A DNA stretch of 64,000 bases. Source: Chromobacterium sp. ATCC 53434. Lineage in GTDB: Bacteria > Pseudomonadota > Gammaproteobacteria > Burkholderiales > Chromobacteriaceae. Under the pieces are notes generated by a model, which did not search any database, had not been told where the DNA came from, and saw nothing but the letters and a program-made list of their open reading frames with translations. Where the stretch lies: contig NZ_CP025429.1 in assembly GCF_002848345.1 (NCBI RefSeq), forward strand, positions 2,418,001-2,482,000. Direction: 5' to 3'. Shown here piece after piece: positions 15,807 through 27,452 of this stretch; position 1 is the stretch's first letter, and each line of letters opens with the position of its first letter. Made by a program: the position numbers and the translations under genes.

Positions 15807-16745
15807 TCAGTGTCCTTTCACCAGATCGACCGGTGTCTGCGTGATGGTCTGGATATTGGCCTGCCGAACATGGTTGCGCAGCGATTGCAGCGCCAGGTCC
15901 AGCGCGTACTGCATCTGCAGCGCCGGATGCTGATCGGCGGTGGCGGCGATGCGGCCGCTGGCCAGATACGGCGCCACGTCGGTGATATTGTCGTAGCCGC
16001 CTATCAGCACCTTGCGGCGCCTCGCGGCCACCGCCTCGGCCGCGCCTATCGCCATATTGTCGTTGCCGCACAACAGCGCGGCGAGATCCGGCGTCGCGTC
16101 CAGCAGCTCCAGCGCGGCCTGCCGGCCCCTGTCGCTGACCCAGTAGCCCCAGCGCATGCCGGCCAGCGTCATGCCGGCGCCGCGGATGGATTCGCGAAAG
16201 CCGTCGCTGCGCGCCTTGGCGTTGATGGACTGCGACAAACCCTCGATGATGCCGACCTTGCTGCCGGGCTTCAGACCGCGCAGGATGTAGTCGCCGACGA
16301 CGCGCGCGCCGTTGAAGTTGCTGGGGCCGACAAACGGTATGTTGACGTTGGCCTTCACCAGCGCGCGCTCATCCAGCTTGTTGTCGACATTGATCACCAG
16401 CATGCCGGCGGCGACGGCCTTCAGCAGGATGGGGATCATCGCGCTGGAGTCGGCGGGCGCGATGATCAGCGCGTCGTCGCGCCGCTCCAGGCAGCGCTGG
16501 ACGATGGCCTGCTGGCCCTTGACGTCGGTCTCTTCCTGCACGCCCTCTATGGTCAGCTGGTACTCGCCGGCGTGGCTGACCCGATGCTGGTCCGCGCCGG
16601 CGATCATCATCGTGAAGAATTGATTGCGCAGCGACTTCAGCGCAATCGTGATGGCCGGCCTGCGCGCGGCCCCAAAGGCAAACGGCAGGGCCAGCAAACC
16701 GCCCGCTGCCGTGCTCAAGAATTGGCGACGCCTCATGCGTGTCAC
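15807..16745 (-). CDS. Periplasmic binding protein, sugar-type (Peripla_BP_4-like)
   Basis: The 312-residue product begins with a twin-arginine-type signal (RMRRRQFLSTAAGG, then a hydrophobic stretch), so export is likely by the Tat route. The rest follows the LacI-type binding-protein fold: ITIALKSLRNQFFTMMIAGA, DALIIAPADSSAMIPILLKA, GMLVINVDNKLDE and LLCGNDNMAIGAAEAVAARR, as in ribose- and galactose-type ABC binding proteins. A second ATG 9 bases downstream is also possible. First gene of a two-gene unit with a family-3-like binding protein; no ABC permease accompanies it, which is unusual for this type. Confidence 0.85.
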   Translation of the reverse strand: MTRMRRRQFLSTAAGGLLALPFAFGAARRPAITIALKSLRNQFFTMMIAGADQHRVSHAGEYQLTIEGVQEETDVKGQQAIVQRCLERRDDALIIAPADSSAMIPILLKAVAAGMLVINVDNKLDERALVKANVNIPFVGPSNFNGARVVGDYILRGLKPGSKVGIIEGLSQSINAKARSDGFRESIRGAGMTLAGMRWGYWVSDRGRQAALELLDATPDLAALLCGNDNMAIGAAEAVAARRRKVLIGGYDNITDVAPYLASGRIAATADQHPALQMQYALDLALQSLRNHVRQANIQTITQTPVDLVKGH

Positions 16746-16803
16746 GCCCTCGCTGTCGGTCAGCTCGAACTATAGCCAAGCTTGCGGGCCGCCCTCAAGC
16801 GCA

Positions 16804-17466
16804 TCACCGGCGCCGGTACACCATGCGTCTGCCGTCATCGTCCGTCGCCAAGCCGTCGTCGCCGTCCGGCGCCAGCGTCATGGTGCGGAACGGCGCGCGC
16901 GCCAGATAGGCGGCGTCGTCGACCGCGAACGCGGCCAGCCGCTGGCCGGCCCGGTCGGCGGCGATGTCGAACCATTGCGGGACGGCGCCGGTCCGCCGCA
17001 GGCTCGCGCGCGCCCAGCTCTCCGTCGCCGGCATCGCCACGTCGGCATCGCCGTTGGCGTCGGTGACCGCGGTGGCCGTCTTGCCGGAACGGCTGACGAA
17101 ACCGACCTCCACGCCCTGCATCGGCCCGACGCCGGGCATGCCGACGATGGCGATCCAATGCCCCGGCTCCGCCGGCCTGCGCACCCGCATCTCCTCATCG
17201 CGGAACGGGCGGAACACCGGCTCCTTGTCCGGCCCGGCGGCGTTCAGCTCCACCTTGCCCTGCCGCAGTTGCCAATGCCCCTGGGCGTACTGGTCGACCG
17301 CGCCGTAGCTCAGTCCCCACTCGAAGCTGCCGTCCGGCTTCAACAGCAACTCGCCGCCGACCTCGGTCACGCCCTGCAAATAGTAATGGCCGGCCAGCGC
17401 CGACGGACCGGACGCGCAGGCGCCGCCGGCCAGCAACAACGATAAAACCGCAACGAACCGCCGCAT
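16804..17466 (-). CDS. Exported protein of unknown function
   Basis: The 220-residue product has a signal peptide (hydrophobic residues 4-17, cleavage near ACA). The mature part starts with a repeating beta pattern (GHYYLQGVTEVGGELLLKPDGSFEWGLSYG), typical of small secreted lipocalin- or META-like folds, followed by a PVFRPFRDEEMRVR region and a second beta-rich half with DANGDADVAMP. Start at ATG 17466, with GGAGG 5 bases upstream; an ATG 12 bases further upstream has none. It is the last ordinary gene before the T3SS island. Confidence 0.75.
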   Translation of the reverse strand: MRRFVAVLSLLLAGGACASGPSALAGHYYLQGVTEVGGELLLKPDGSFEWGLSYGAVDQYAQGHWQLRQGKVELNAAGPDKEPVFRPFRDEEMRVRRPAEPGHWIAIVGMPGVGPMQGVEVGFVSRSGKTATAVTDANGDADVAMPATESWARASLRRTGAVPQWFDIAADRAGQRLAAFAVDDAAYLARAPFRTMTLAPDGDDGLATDDDGRRMVYRRR

Positions 17467-17565
17467 CGCGACCTCCATCGATCAAACCGGCAAGCATACA
17501 CCGGTTTGCCGCGATCACGACGCGGACGGGCGGCGGCGGACGGAGAACCCGGCCGCCGCCCGCCT

Positions 17566-17820
17566 TCACGCCGGCGCGTCCGCCTCCAGCCTGCGCCTCA
17601 CGACGGCGCAGACATCGGCCACCGTGCGGATGCCGGCGATGTCGTCGACGCCGATCTCGATGCCGAAGGCGTCGTTCAACGCCATCACCATGTCCAGCAG
17701 CTCCAGCGAGTCCGCGTACAGATCGTCGACCAGCCTGGCCTGCGGCTCGAGCTTGCACTCCTCCACCGACAAGCAACAGGCCATCACCGCCACCACTTGC
17801 CGCTCAAGACCGGCGGGCAT
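17566..17820 (-). CDS. iacP: T3SS-associated acyl carrier protein (IacP-like)
   Basis: The 84-residue product is an acyl carrier protein: the phosphopantetheine attachment motif is DLYADSLELLD with Ser38, followed by DAFGIEI and VADVCAVVRRRLE. In Salmonella, IacP is encoded directly after sipA and promotes secretion of T3SS effectors. It occupies exactly that place here, overlapping the end of sipA by 17 bases. Start ATG 17820 with AGGAG 7 bases upstream. It is the last gene of the sic-sip operon. Confidence 0.9.
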   Translation of the reverse strand: MPAGLERQVVAVMACCLSVEECKLEPQARLVDDLYADSLELLDMVMALNDAFGIEIGVDDIAGIRTVADVCAVVRRRLEADAPA

Positions 17821-20539
17821 GGTTGCGCTCCTGGCTGCGCTTGGGGTCCAGATGCAGGCCATCGGTGGTCAAAGTGACCCCGGACGACGGACTCAAGGCC
17901 TCGCCGCGCCGCGCCTCGGCGGCGGCGTCTATGCCCAAGCCGCTCAGCAGCTCCGTCACCAACGGGTTGGCCGGCTTGCCGCGCGGCAACAGATTGGCCT
18001 CGCGGATCAAGGTGCGCGCAAAACTGCTCAGCGCCTGGCGTTGCCGCGCCAAACCCGGGTGCTCGGCCAGCACTTGCCGCAGTTGCGCGGCGTCGTCGCC
18101 CAGCGCGCCCGCCTTGCCGTCGGCGAAATCCTTCAGCACGCCGCTCTGCTGGGTGCTGTTGCCCGGCAACACGCGGTTGCGCAGCGCTTCGAACTCGCGT
18201 CGTTGCGCGAAGGGCTGCGTCGCGTCGGGTTCCAACGCGCCGCGCACCGCGCGGATCAGCTCGCCGCCCGCGTCGAGCGCGAAAGCGCGGCTGCGCAGAT
18301 AGGCCTGGGTCGGCAGCGTGTACAGATTGCCGTCGCGGAACTTGAGCCCGCCGAAGCCGCCTCCGTCCGGTTCGGCCGCCCGATCCGCCGCCGCGTCCGC
18401 CGTCGGAGCGCCGTCGAGCCGAGGCGCTTGCGCATTGGCCGTCGGCTCGCTGGCCGCTTGCCGGCCGTCGGCGGCATTCAAGACCTTGGACAAGCCGCTG
18501 GCCACCTCGCTCGCGGCCTGATGCAGGCGCGCGCCGGCATCTTTAGCCGACGCCTTGCGCGGCTGAAGGCCCAGGCCGGCCAGAAACTCGCCCAGCAAGG
18601 GATTGACCCGTCCACCAGACGGCAGCAGATTGGTTTCCCGCATCAGGGTTTGCGCGAAACCGCCCAATGCCTGACGCTGCCGTTCCAGGCCGGGATGTCC
18701 GGCCAACACCTCGCCCAAGCGGCGCGCATCGGCGGCCAGCGCTTCCGGCGCGCCATCGGCGAATTGCCGCAGCAAACCGTCTTGCTCGATGCGATCGTTA
18801 GGCAATATCCGCTTGCGCAAGGCTTCGAACTCGCGCCGTTGCGCGAAGGGCTGCGCCGCGTCGGGCTCCAGCGCGTCGCGCAGCGCCTTGATCAGCTCCC
18901 GGCCGGCGGCATGGCCATCCACGGTCGAATGGAAGATCTGGCTGCGCAGATAAGCCTGGCTGGGCAGATTGCGCAGCGGACCGCCGCGGAAGGCCAGCGC
19001 GGCGAACTCGCCGGCAGACTCTCCGTCGAGGCTGGCGGCTTTCGGTTGCGCCGTCGCTTGCGGCTGTCCCGCTTGCGCCTCGCCCGGAGCCGGCGACGCC
19101 GGCCCTGCCTCGCCCAGCGCCGTTTTCATCAGTTCGGACAAGGCCCCCGCCACTTGGCCGGCCGCGTCGCGCAGCGCCGAACCGGCATCGGTCTGCACGC
19201 TCCGCTCGACGCCGGACGGCGCGTCGCCGAGGCTGGCGAATTGCGGCGTGGCGGGCGGATCGAGCCGCGCCTGGCGCGCCGTCGTCTCCAATTTGCCCGC
19301 TTGCGCCGCGCCCGGCGTCGGCGCCGTCAACGTTTCCTCGCCCAGCGCCGTGCTCATCAACGCGGACAAGGCTCCCGTCACCTGGCTGGCCGCGTTCAAC
19401 AAGGGATGGCGCGCCTCCGACACGGCAGCCTGCTGCGGCGTCGGCAAGGCCTGGCTGCGGGCGACCTGCGGCGTCGGCATCCGCAAGGACGTCACCAGGC
19501 GCGAGGGCGCTCCGCCGTAATGGCGGTTGCCGTTGCGCGCATCGCCCAGATACGTGTCGCCGCGCTTATTCCAACGCCGGTTGTCCTGACGGTTGTCTTG
19601 GCTGTTGTCGTTAAAGTTGAAGTGGTAATGCACTTCCTGCGGCCGCGGCGTCTCTCCCGACTCCGCCGGGCCGGGGTCCGGCTTGGGCTGGGGCTCGGGC
19701 TGCTCGTCACGGACCGGGCGCGGCTGTTCCGGACTCTTCGGGTCCGGGACCAGCCCGTCCAGCACGCCGCGCAACAGCTGCGGCAGGATCGCCACGGTGT
19801 CGAGGTCGCGCGCCTGCCTGCCCAGGCTAGGACCGCTCAGCCCGAGCATCTCGCTGCGGCTCTGGCGCAGCGAGGTGAACGCCTGCCGCGCCGCGCGGTC
19901 CACCAGATCGATCACTTGCCGGCCGGTGGCCTCGTCCAGCGAACGGCCCAGCTGGGTCTCGACATAGGACAGGATGAACAGGCTGACCTCGCCGTGCATC
20001 AGCTTGTCGCCGAGCTTCATCGCGTCACCGCCGCAATGCTCGCTGGCCAACTGCGCCAGCTTGTGCTCCAGTTGGTTGCGCAGCTGATATTGCTTGTTGG
20101 TGCGCTGGGTCCACGGGCCGAAAGCGGATTTCGCGCCCAGGCCGTCGTTCAGGATTCTGGCGGTGTACTGCTTGGCCAGATCGTTCAGGGCCTGGCTCTC
20201 CTTCCCCTCCTTCCCCTCCTGGGAACATTGCTTCAGCAACTGGGCGTAGACCTTGGCGAATTCGGCGATTTCCAGTTGGGCGTAGACATTGGGCGAAGCC
20301 AGATACAGCTTGTCCAGGGCCCGGGCATCCGGCGAGGCGGCGAACAAGGTCGCCACGCTGTCGCGGGTGTACTGGGCCTTGAAGTCGGCCGGATCGGTCG
20401 CCGCGCGGCTGCGCGCCGGGTCGGCGCCGCCGCCGCGCGCCTCGCTAAGCTGCCGCGCCAGCGGGCTGGCCGGACGCGGCTCGCCCGACGGCATCGACTG
20501 CGAGCGCGTCAAAACGGGGGATGCTGCAGAAATAGGCAT
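17804..20539 (-). CDS. sipA: SipA/CipA-like T3SS effector with tandem repeats
   Basis: The 911-residue product is in the sipA position between sipD and iacP. The N-terminal 250 residues, including KTFAR-like helical DPADFKAQYTRD and LDKLYLASPNVYAQLEIAEFAKVYAQLL, match the chaperone-binding and secretion part of SipA/IpaA effectors, which act on host actin after injection. It is much longer than Salmonella SipA (685). The extra length is a duplicated module of about 212 residues: LPTQAYLRS...ALEPDATQPFAQRREFEALR (about 725-870) repeats LPSQAYLRS...ALEPDAAQPFAQRREFEALR (about 511-655), and the preceding VTGALSALMSTALGE segment occurs three times. InvB, encoded upstream, is its likely chaperone. 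Confidence 0.85.
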   Translation of the reverse strand: MPISAASPVLTRSQSMPSGEPRPASPLARQLSEARGGGADPARSRAATDPADFKAQYTRDSVATLFAASPDARALDKLYLASPNVYAQLEIAEFAKVYAQLLKQCSQEGKEGKESQALNDLAKQYTARILNDGLGAKSAFGPWTQRTNKQYQLRNQLEHKLAQLASEHCGGDAMKLGDKLMHGEVSLFILSYVETQLGRSLDEATGRQVIDLVDRAARQAFTSLRQSRSEMLGLSGPSLGRQARDLDTVAILPQLLRGVLDGLVPDPKSPEQPRPVRDEQPEPQPKPDPGPAESGETPRPQEVHYHFNFNDNSQDNRQDNRRWNKRGDTYLGDARNGNRHYGGAPSRLVTSLRMPTPQVARSQALPTPQQAAVSEARHPLLNAASQVTGALSALMSTALGEETLTAPTPGAAQAGKLETTARQARLDPPATPQFASLGDAPSGVERSVQTDAGSALRDAAGQVAGALSELMKTALGEAGPASPAPGEAQAGQPQATAQPKAASLDGESAGEFAALAFRGGPLRNLPSQAYLRSQIFHSTVDGHAAGRELIKALRDALEPDAAQPFAQRREFEALRKRILPNDRIEQDGLLRQFADGAPEALAADARRLGEVLAGHPGLERQRQALGGFAQTLMRETNLLPSGGRVNPLLGEFLAGLGLQPRKASAKDAGARLHQAASEVASGLSKVLNAADGRQAASEPTANAQAPRLDGAPTADAAADRAAEPDGGGFGGLKFRDGNLYTLPTQAYLRSRAFALDAGGELIRAVRGALEPDATQPFAQRREFEALRNRVLPGNSTQQSGVLKDFADGKAGALGDDAAQLRQVLAEHPGLARQRQALSSFARTLIREANLLPRGKPANPLVTELLSGLGIDAAAEARRGEALSPSSGVTLTTDGLHLDPKRSQERNHARRS

Positions 20540-20559
20540 GGCGGAATGCTCCCGGGCGT

Positions 20560-21855
20560 TTAGCCTTGCAAGAAGGATTTGGCGGTTTCCGTGCAACTGC
20601 TGATGGTGCTGCTGAGCACCTTGACCAGGTTGTCGAACAAGGAGTTGGCGTTGCTGAGCTTCTGGGTCAGCGTCTGCAAGGTGTTTTTCAGGTTCTCTTC
20701 CTGCGCCTTGAAGCCGGACTGCCAGGACTGGTATTCGGCATTGTTCATTTCCACCTTCTTGTCGGAGGCCGGCACGCCGCCCGCCAGTTTGTTCAGCGCA
20801 TCCATCATTTTCTGCAGCGGGCCGTTGTCGATGACCACCACATACTTGCCCGAGCCCGCCGGTTTTTCCTGGGCGACGGCGCCGGAACCCAGATCCGCGA
20901 CCCACTTATCGGCTTCCGCCTTGCTGACCGTACCGCTGGCCGGGTGCAGAACACCGTTGCCCACGACGACGTAACCGCTACCCTGTTGCTGCACGCAAGA
21001 CTCCGGCAAGCCCAGATCCTTGGCCTTCTGTTCGGCCTCGGCCTTGCTCACGGTGCCGCTGGCCGGGTGCAGGACCCCGGTCCCGTATTTCTTCATCAGG
21101 GCGTCCAGCTCCTGGTACAGCTGGCCGACGCTCAAGGTCACCTTGTCGCCCTTGTCGTTCGACGAGACCCAGCCGGCCATCTTGGTCAGGATGGCGCTGA
21201 AGTCCTGATAGAAGGCGATGTATTTGCCCACCACATTCTCATACACGCCGAGGTAGCCGTCCTTGATGTCGCTGATGGAGCCGCCGATCAGCGCCCACAG
21301 CTCGCGGTCGGAAATCATGCCGTTGGCGGCGCCCTTGGCCGAATACAATATGGGCGCGGCGGCTTCCCGCGCCGTTGGCGACGCGGCGGCGAACAGCGAC
21401 TCCAGTTCGGCGCTCAAGCGCTGCTTTTGCTCCGGCGACATCGAATAAGCGCTTTGCGCGACGCCGTTCAGGCTGCCGACGAACTGCTGGACATTCAGCG
21501 TCTGCATGTCCCTGGCCTCGTCCAGCGTCGCCTGCTGCGCGCCGCGCTGGATGCGGACCGACTCGGCCGACGGCTGCTCGCCGCCGGACACCGCCGCCGC
21601 CCAGCGCCGATCGGCCAGCCTGCTTTCATAGCCGCCCTGTCCTTCCACCGCGCGCCGGACTTCCTGGTTCGATTGGCTCAGCGCGTCCGCCTTGAGCCGC
21701 GCGGTGTTCAATTCGGACGCCGCGGGGCCCGGCGCGACAACGGCGCTGGCCGCGGTGGCGCCGCCGGAAGCGTCGGCCCGCGTCGAAGCGGCCGGGGTTT
21801 CGGTGGGTTGCGGCCGCGTCGGCTGCAACAACGATGAAGTTTGGATGCCGTACAT
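20560..21855 (-). CDS. sipD: SipD/CipD-like needle tip protein with duplicated module
   Basis: The 431-residue product sits at the needle tip and controls translocon insertion. The C-terminus (QSWQSGFKAQEENLKNT, then LSSTISSCTETAKSFLQG) is nearly that of Salmonella SipD. Start ATG 21855 with GGGGA upstream. It is longer than SipD (343). Part of the excess is an internal direct repeat: GVLHPASGTVSKAEAEQ near residue 260 and GVLHPASGTVSKAEADK near 302, about 41 residues apart, each followed by a DLG motif; SipD has one such unit. Second-last structural gene before sipA in the sip operon. Confidence 0.92.
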   Translation of the reverse strand: MYGIQTSSLLQPTRPQPTETPAASTRADASGGATAASAVVAPGPAASELNTARLKADALSQSNQEVRRAVEGQGGYESRLADRRWAAAVSGGEQPSAESVRIQRGAQQATLDEARDMQTLNVQQFVGSLNGVAQSAYSMSPEQKQRLSAELESLFAAASPTAREAAAPILYSAKGAANGMISDRELWALIGGSISDIKDGYLGVYENVVGKYIAFYQDFSAILTKMAGWVSSNDKGDKVTLSVGQLYQELDALMKKYGTGVLHPASGTVSKAEAEQKAKDLGLPESCVQQQGSGYVVVGNGVLHPASGTVSKAEADKWVADLGSGAVAQEKPAGSGKYVVVIDNGPLQKMMDALNKLAGGVPASDKKVEMNNAEYQSWQSGFKAQEENLKNTLQTLTQKLSNANSLFDNLVKVLSSTISSCTETAKSFLQG

Positions 21856-21986
21856 GGAATTCCCCTGCATGGCCGACGCCGAAGCAGGCGCGATGGCGCG
21901 GCCGGATGAATGGTCAGGAAAGCCGCCCCGCCCGAAAGGGCGGCGGCGGCGGGCGGCGCGCGGAACGGCGCCGCCCGTTTAGCGGA

Positions 21987-23243
21987 TCAGGCGCGGATAT
22001 TGCCGGCCACGGCGCCCATCGCCGCGCTCTTGGACTGGCTGATGCTGTCCAGGGTGCGCAACAGTTCCTGAACGAAACTGTCGGACTTGCGGCTGCTTTC
22101 GCGGGTTTCCTCGGACGCGGTATTGGCTACGCGGCCGGAAGCCTGGCTGATCTGCTGCTCCGATTGCTCCAGCGTGGAGGCGTAGCGGCCCGAGCCGCCG
22201 GCGATATTGCTGGCCGCCGACGAGCTATCCATGATCGCCTTGCCGGCGGTCTGCTTGGCCTGGCCCTTGAGCTTGGTGTTGTCCATGGCCAGCTGCTCGG
22301 CCTGGCTCTTCACCGCCAGATCGTCGCCGGCGCTGCCCAGCGCGGTCTCGTGCTGCTTGGCCAGGCGCTGATTGCTGGACTGCAGGCCCAGCTTGTCGCC
22401 GGCCATGCCGTCGGCCACGCCGCCGGCGGCGTTGGACTGCGCACCCAGCTCATTCGCGCCCGGCTTGGCCGCGGCCGTCTGCGGCTTCAGGCCCACCTGC
22501 TTCAGGCCATCGGCGTCGGCGCCCAGCTTGACCGCGTTCTGGCGGCCCAGCGCGCTCTGGATGTTGCGCCCCTCGTCGCCCAGCTTGGCCAGCTTGGGCG
22601 CGTTGTTCTTCAGCGCGCCGCGCTCGGCGTTGATGCCGCTGAGACTCTTCTTCGCGCCGACGCCGGTGATCGCCATCTGGCCGACGCCCTGCGCGATGCT
22701 GCTGGATAGATTGGCCACGCCCTCGCGCACCATGGAGGCGGCGGTGGCCTTGGCGGCGTCGAAGCCGACCAGAGACAGCTTGTTGCTCAGCGTGTTGTCG
22801 GCGGTGCGCAGCGCCGACATCAGCACGATGGCGGCGACCAGCAAGGCCGCGCCGCTGGGCGCCAAGCCGCTGATGTCGAAGCTCTTGCCCTGCTCGGCCT
22901 GCTCCTTGAGCTTGTCGTTCATCAGCTTGTTCACGCCGGACTCGACCTTGTCGAACAAGACGCCCAGATCCTGGACGAATTCCGGGTCCTTGGCTTTTTC
23001 GCTCAGATAGGTCTTCAGGCCATCGGTCACCTGCTTGCTGAGCTCGGTGGACGGCGGGCGCAATTGCGGACCCGACATCACCTCGGCCAGCGTCTGGCCG
23101 TCGCGGCCGGCGCCGGCCAGGATGGGCAGGATGTCCTTGACGTCGACCAGCGACTTGGCGACGGGCGATTTTCCGACCACGCCGGAATCAAGCGCCGCGG
23201 GATGAAGATTGAGCGTGGAAGCGCTGCCGATAATGGTTGCCAT
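21987..23243 (-). CDS. sipC: SipC/CipC-like translocon protein
   Basis: The 418-residue product is the minor translocator, which inserts into the host membrane with SipB. It has a single strong hydrophobic segment (SGAALLVAAIVLMSALRTA, about 126-145) flanked by charged helices, and a C-terminal helical part with Ser-, Ala- and Gln-rich sequence (ASSEETRESSRKSDSF). This matches SipC in order and size (409). Start ATG 23243, AGGAG 9 bases upstream. It follows sipB by 16 bases. Confidence 0.92.
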   Translation of the reverse strand: MATIIGSASTLNLHPAALDSGVVGKSPVAKSLVDVKDILPILAGAGRDGQTLAEVMSGPQLRPPSTELSKQVTDGLKTYLSEKAKDPEFVQDLGVLFDKVESGVNKLMNDKLKEQAEQGKSFDISGLAPSGAALLVAAIVLMSALRTADNTLSNKLSLVGFDAAKATAASMVREGVANLSSSIAQGVGQMAITGVGAKKSLSGINAERGALKNNAPKLAKLGDEGRNIQSALGRQNAVKLGADADGLKQVGLKPQTAAAKPGANELGAQSNAAGGVADGMAGDKLGLQSSNQRLAKQHETALGSAGDDLAVKSQAEQLAMDNTKLKGQAKQTAGKAIMDSSSAASNIAGGSGRYASTLEQSEQQISQASGRVANTASEETRESSRKSDSFVQELLRTLDSISQSKSAAMGAVAGNIRA

Positions 23244-23259
23244 AATATTCTCTCCTACC

Positions 23260-25604
<2,345 letters not shown>

Positions 25605-25623
25605 TCAAACATTCAGGAATCGC

Positions 25624-26679
25624 TCACGGCCCGGACGGTTCGTCGTCGGGCCGACCTGCGTTTTCCACCTGCTCCAGCCAGGCCAGCAGCCGCAGCACCT
25701 CGTCGACCTCGTCGAGGCTGATGAAGGAGTAGCGGCGGTGGCTGGCGAAAATGCGCCGCGCCAGCGGCACGTCGCGAACCACCGGCACGCCGACTTTCTC
25801 GGCGTAGGCGCGCACCGCCAGCGCCCGCTGGTTGGTTTCCATCACCGAGACGAAGGGAATCGGCACCAGCTCCGGCCGGAAATAGATGCCGACGGCGATA
25901 TGGGTGGGGTTGGCGACGATCAGCCGCGAGTTCTCGATATCCGACTTCACCTGCTCGGACAGGATTTCCATATGCGCCTCGCGCCGGCGCGACTTGATCT
26001 CGGGATTGCCTTCCTGCTCCTTCATCTCGCGCTTCACTTCCTGCTTGTCCATCTTCATGTCCTTCATGAACAGGAAGTATTCGGCGACGGCGTCCAGGAT
26101 CAGGATCAGCGCGATGCAGCCCAGGCAGGTCAGCACCAGCGACAGCAGCAGTTCGCGCCAGACCGTCGCGACGTCCATCACGCCGCCGTTCAGCTGGGCG
26201 AACAGCAGCGCCTTGTGCTTGCGCCAGATCAGCACCACCGCCACCGCGAAGCTGGCCAGGTACAGCAGCGCCTTCACCGCCTCCTTGATCGTGCGCAGGC
26301 TGAACAGCTTCTTGAAGCCGTTGACCGGATTGAGCGCCTCCAGATTGAGCTTCAGCGCCTCGCTGGCCAGCACGAAGCCGGTCTGCAGCAGCACCGGCAG
26401 CGCCGAGGCGAAGACGCACAGCAGAAAGATCGGCAGCAGCAGCTTCAGGCCCAGCCAGAACACCGCCTGGGCGTAGCCGTGCATGTCTTGCTGAAAACCG
26501 CCGGCTATCGCCTGGCGGAAAGCGCCCATCAGCTCCACCAGCGAGCCGAAGGACACCAGATAGGCGACGCCGCACAAGGTCAGGCAGGCCACCACCAGAT
26601 CGCGGCTCTTGAAGGACTGGCCCTTCTTGGCCGAGTCCTGCAAGCGCTTGCGCGTCGGTTGTTCGGTCTTGTTGGCCAT
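25624..26679 (-). CDS. spaS: SpaS/SctU export-gate switch protein
   Basis: The 351-residue product is the FlhB-type export apparatus protein that changes substrate specificity by self-cleavage. It has four membrane segments within residues 30-210 and the autocleavage motif NPTH near residue 255 (VANPTHIAVGIYF), then the cytoplasmic C-terminal domain. Length matches SpaS (356). It is the last gene of the spa block, 1 base after spaR. Confidence 0.95.
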   Translation of the reverse strand: MANKTEQPTRKRLQDSAKKGQSFKSRDLVVACLTLCGVAYLVSFGSLVELMGAFRQAIAGGFQQDMHGYAQAVFWLGLKLLLPIFLLCVFASALPVLLQTGFVLASEALKLNLEALNPVNGFKKLFSLRTIKEAVKALLYLASFAVAVVLIWRKHKALLFAQLNGGVMDVATVWRELLLSLVLTCLGCIALILILDAVAEYFLFMKDMKMDKQEVKREMKEQEGNPEIKSRRREAHMEILSEQVKSDIENSRLIVANPTHIAVGIYFRPELVPIPFVSVMETNQRALAVRAYAEKVGVPVVRDVPLARRIFASHRRYSFISLDEVDEVLRLLAWLEQVENAGRPDDEPSGP

Positions 26680-26680
26680 C

Positions 26681-27448
26681 TCAGCGCACCAGCCAGCCGC
26701 CCAGCGCCTCGGGACGGAAGCCCAGCCGCAGGATCGTGTCCGGCAGCACCGGCGCGAAATACAAAAGCATGATCAGCAGGGCCACCGCGCTTTTCACCGT
26801 CAGCGACACCGCGAAGGCGTTCATCTGCGGCGCGAAGCGCGACAACAGGCCCAGCACCGCCTCGGACAGCAGCAGCGCCGCCATCACCGGACTGGCCAGC
26901 ACGATGGACTTGGCGATGACCTGGTTCAGCATGCCCAGCACCGGCGCCAGCGGCGGCAGGCCGTCGCCGAGCGGGTCCAGCAGCTGATAGCTCTGCCGCA
27001 TCACGTCCAGCATCAGCCCCATGCCGCCGCCCTGCAGGTAGACGGCCGCGGCGAACAGATTGAACAGATTGGCCAGCTCCGAAGTGTCGACGCCGTTGGC
27101 CGGGTCTATGCTGCTGCTCAGCGTGGCGCCGCGCTGGTTGTCTATGATGCTGCCCAGCGCGTGGAACACCCAGAACGGCCAGGCCAGCAGGCAGGCCAGC
27201 AACAGGCCGACCGTCGCCTCCCGCATCAGCAGCGCCAGCAGCGGCAGCGCCTGGAAGGCCTGCTGGGCCAGCGGCGGATGCGGCCACAGCCCCAGCGCCA
27301 CCATCATCGCCACCGCGGTGCGCACCATGCCGGTCAGCACATTGCTGTTGAGAAACGGCAGAATGAAGAACACCGGCGCCACCCGGGCGAAGCCCAGCGC
27401 CGCCGCCGCCACCCAGCCGTGGACTTCGAAGAACAGCGAGAACGGCAT
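26681..27448 (-). CDS. spaR: SpaR/SctT export-gate membrane protein
   Basis: The 255-residue product is the FliR-type component of the export gate: six or seven hydrophobic segments, beginning FEVHGWVAAAALGFARVAPVF. Length matches SpaR (263). The gene begins 4 bases after spaQ ends and is 1 base from spaS, so it is translated as part of one polycistron. Confidence 0.93.
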   Translation of the reverse strand: MPFSLFFEVHGWVAAAALGFARVAPVFFILPFLNSNVLTGMVRTAVAMMVALGLWPHPPLAQQAFQALPLLALLMREATVGLLLACLLAWPFWVFHALGSIIDNQRGATLSSSIDPANGVDTSELANLFNLFAAAVYLQGGGMGLMLDVMRQSYQLLDPLGDGLPPLAPVLGMLNQVIAKSIVLASPVMAALLLSEAVLGLLSRFAPQMNAFAVSLTVKSAVALLIMLLYFAPVLPDTILRLGFRPEALGGWLVR

Positions 27449-27452
27449 GCGG

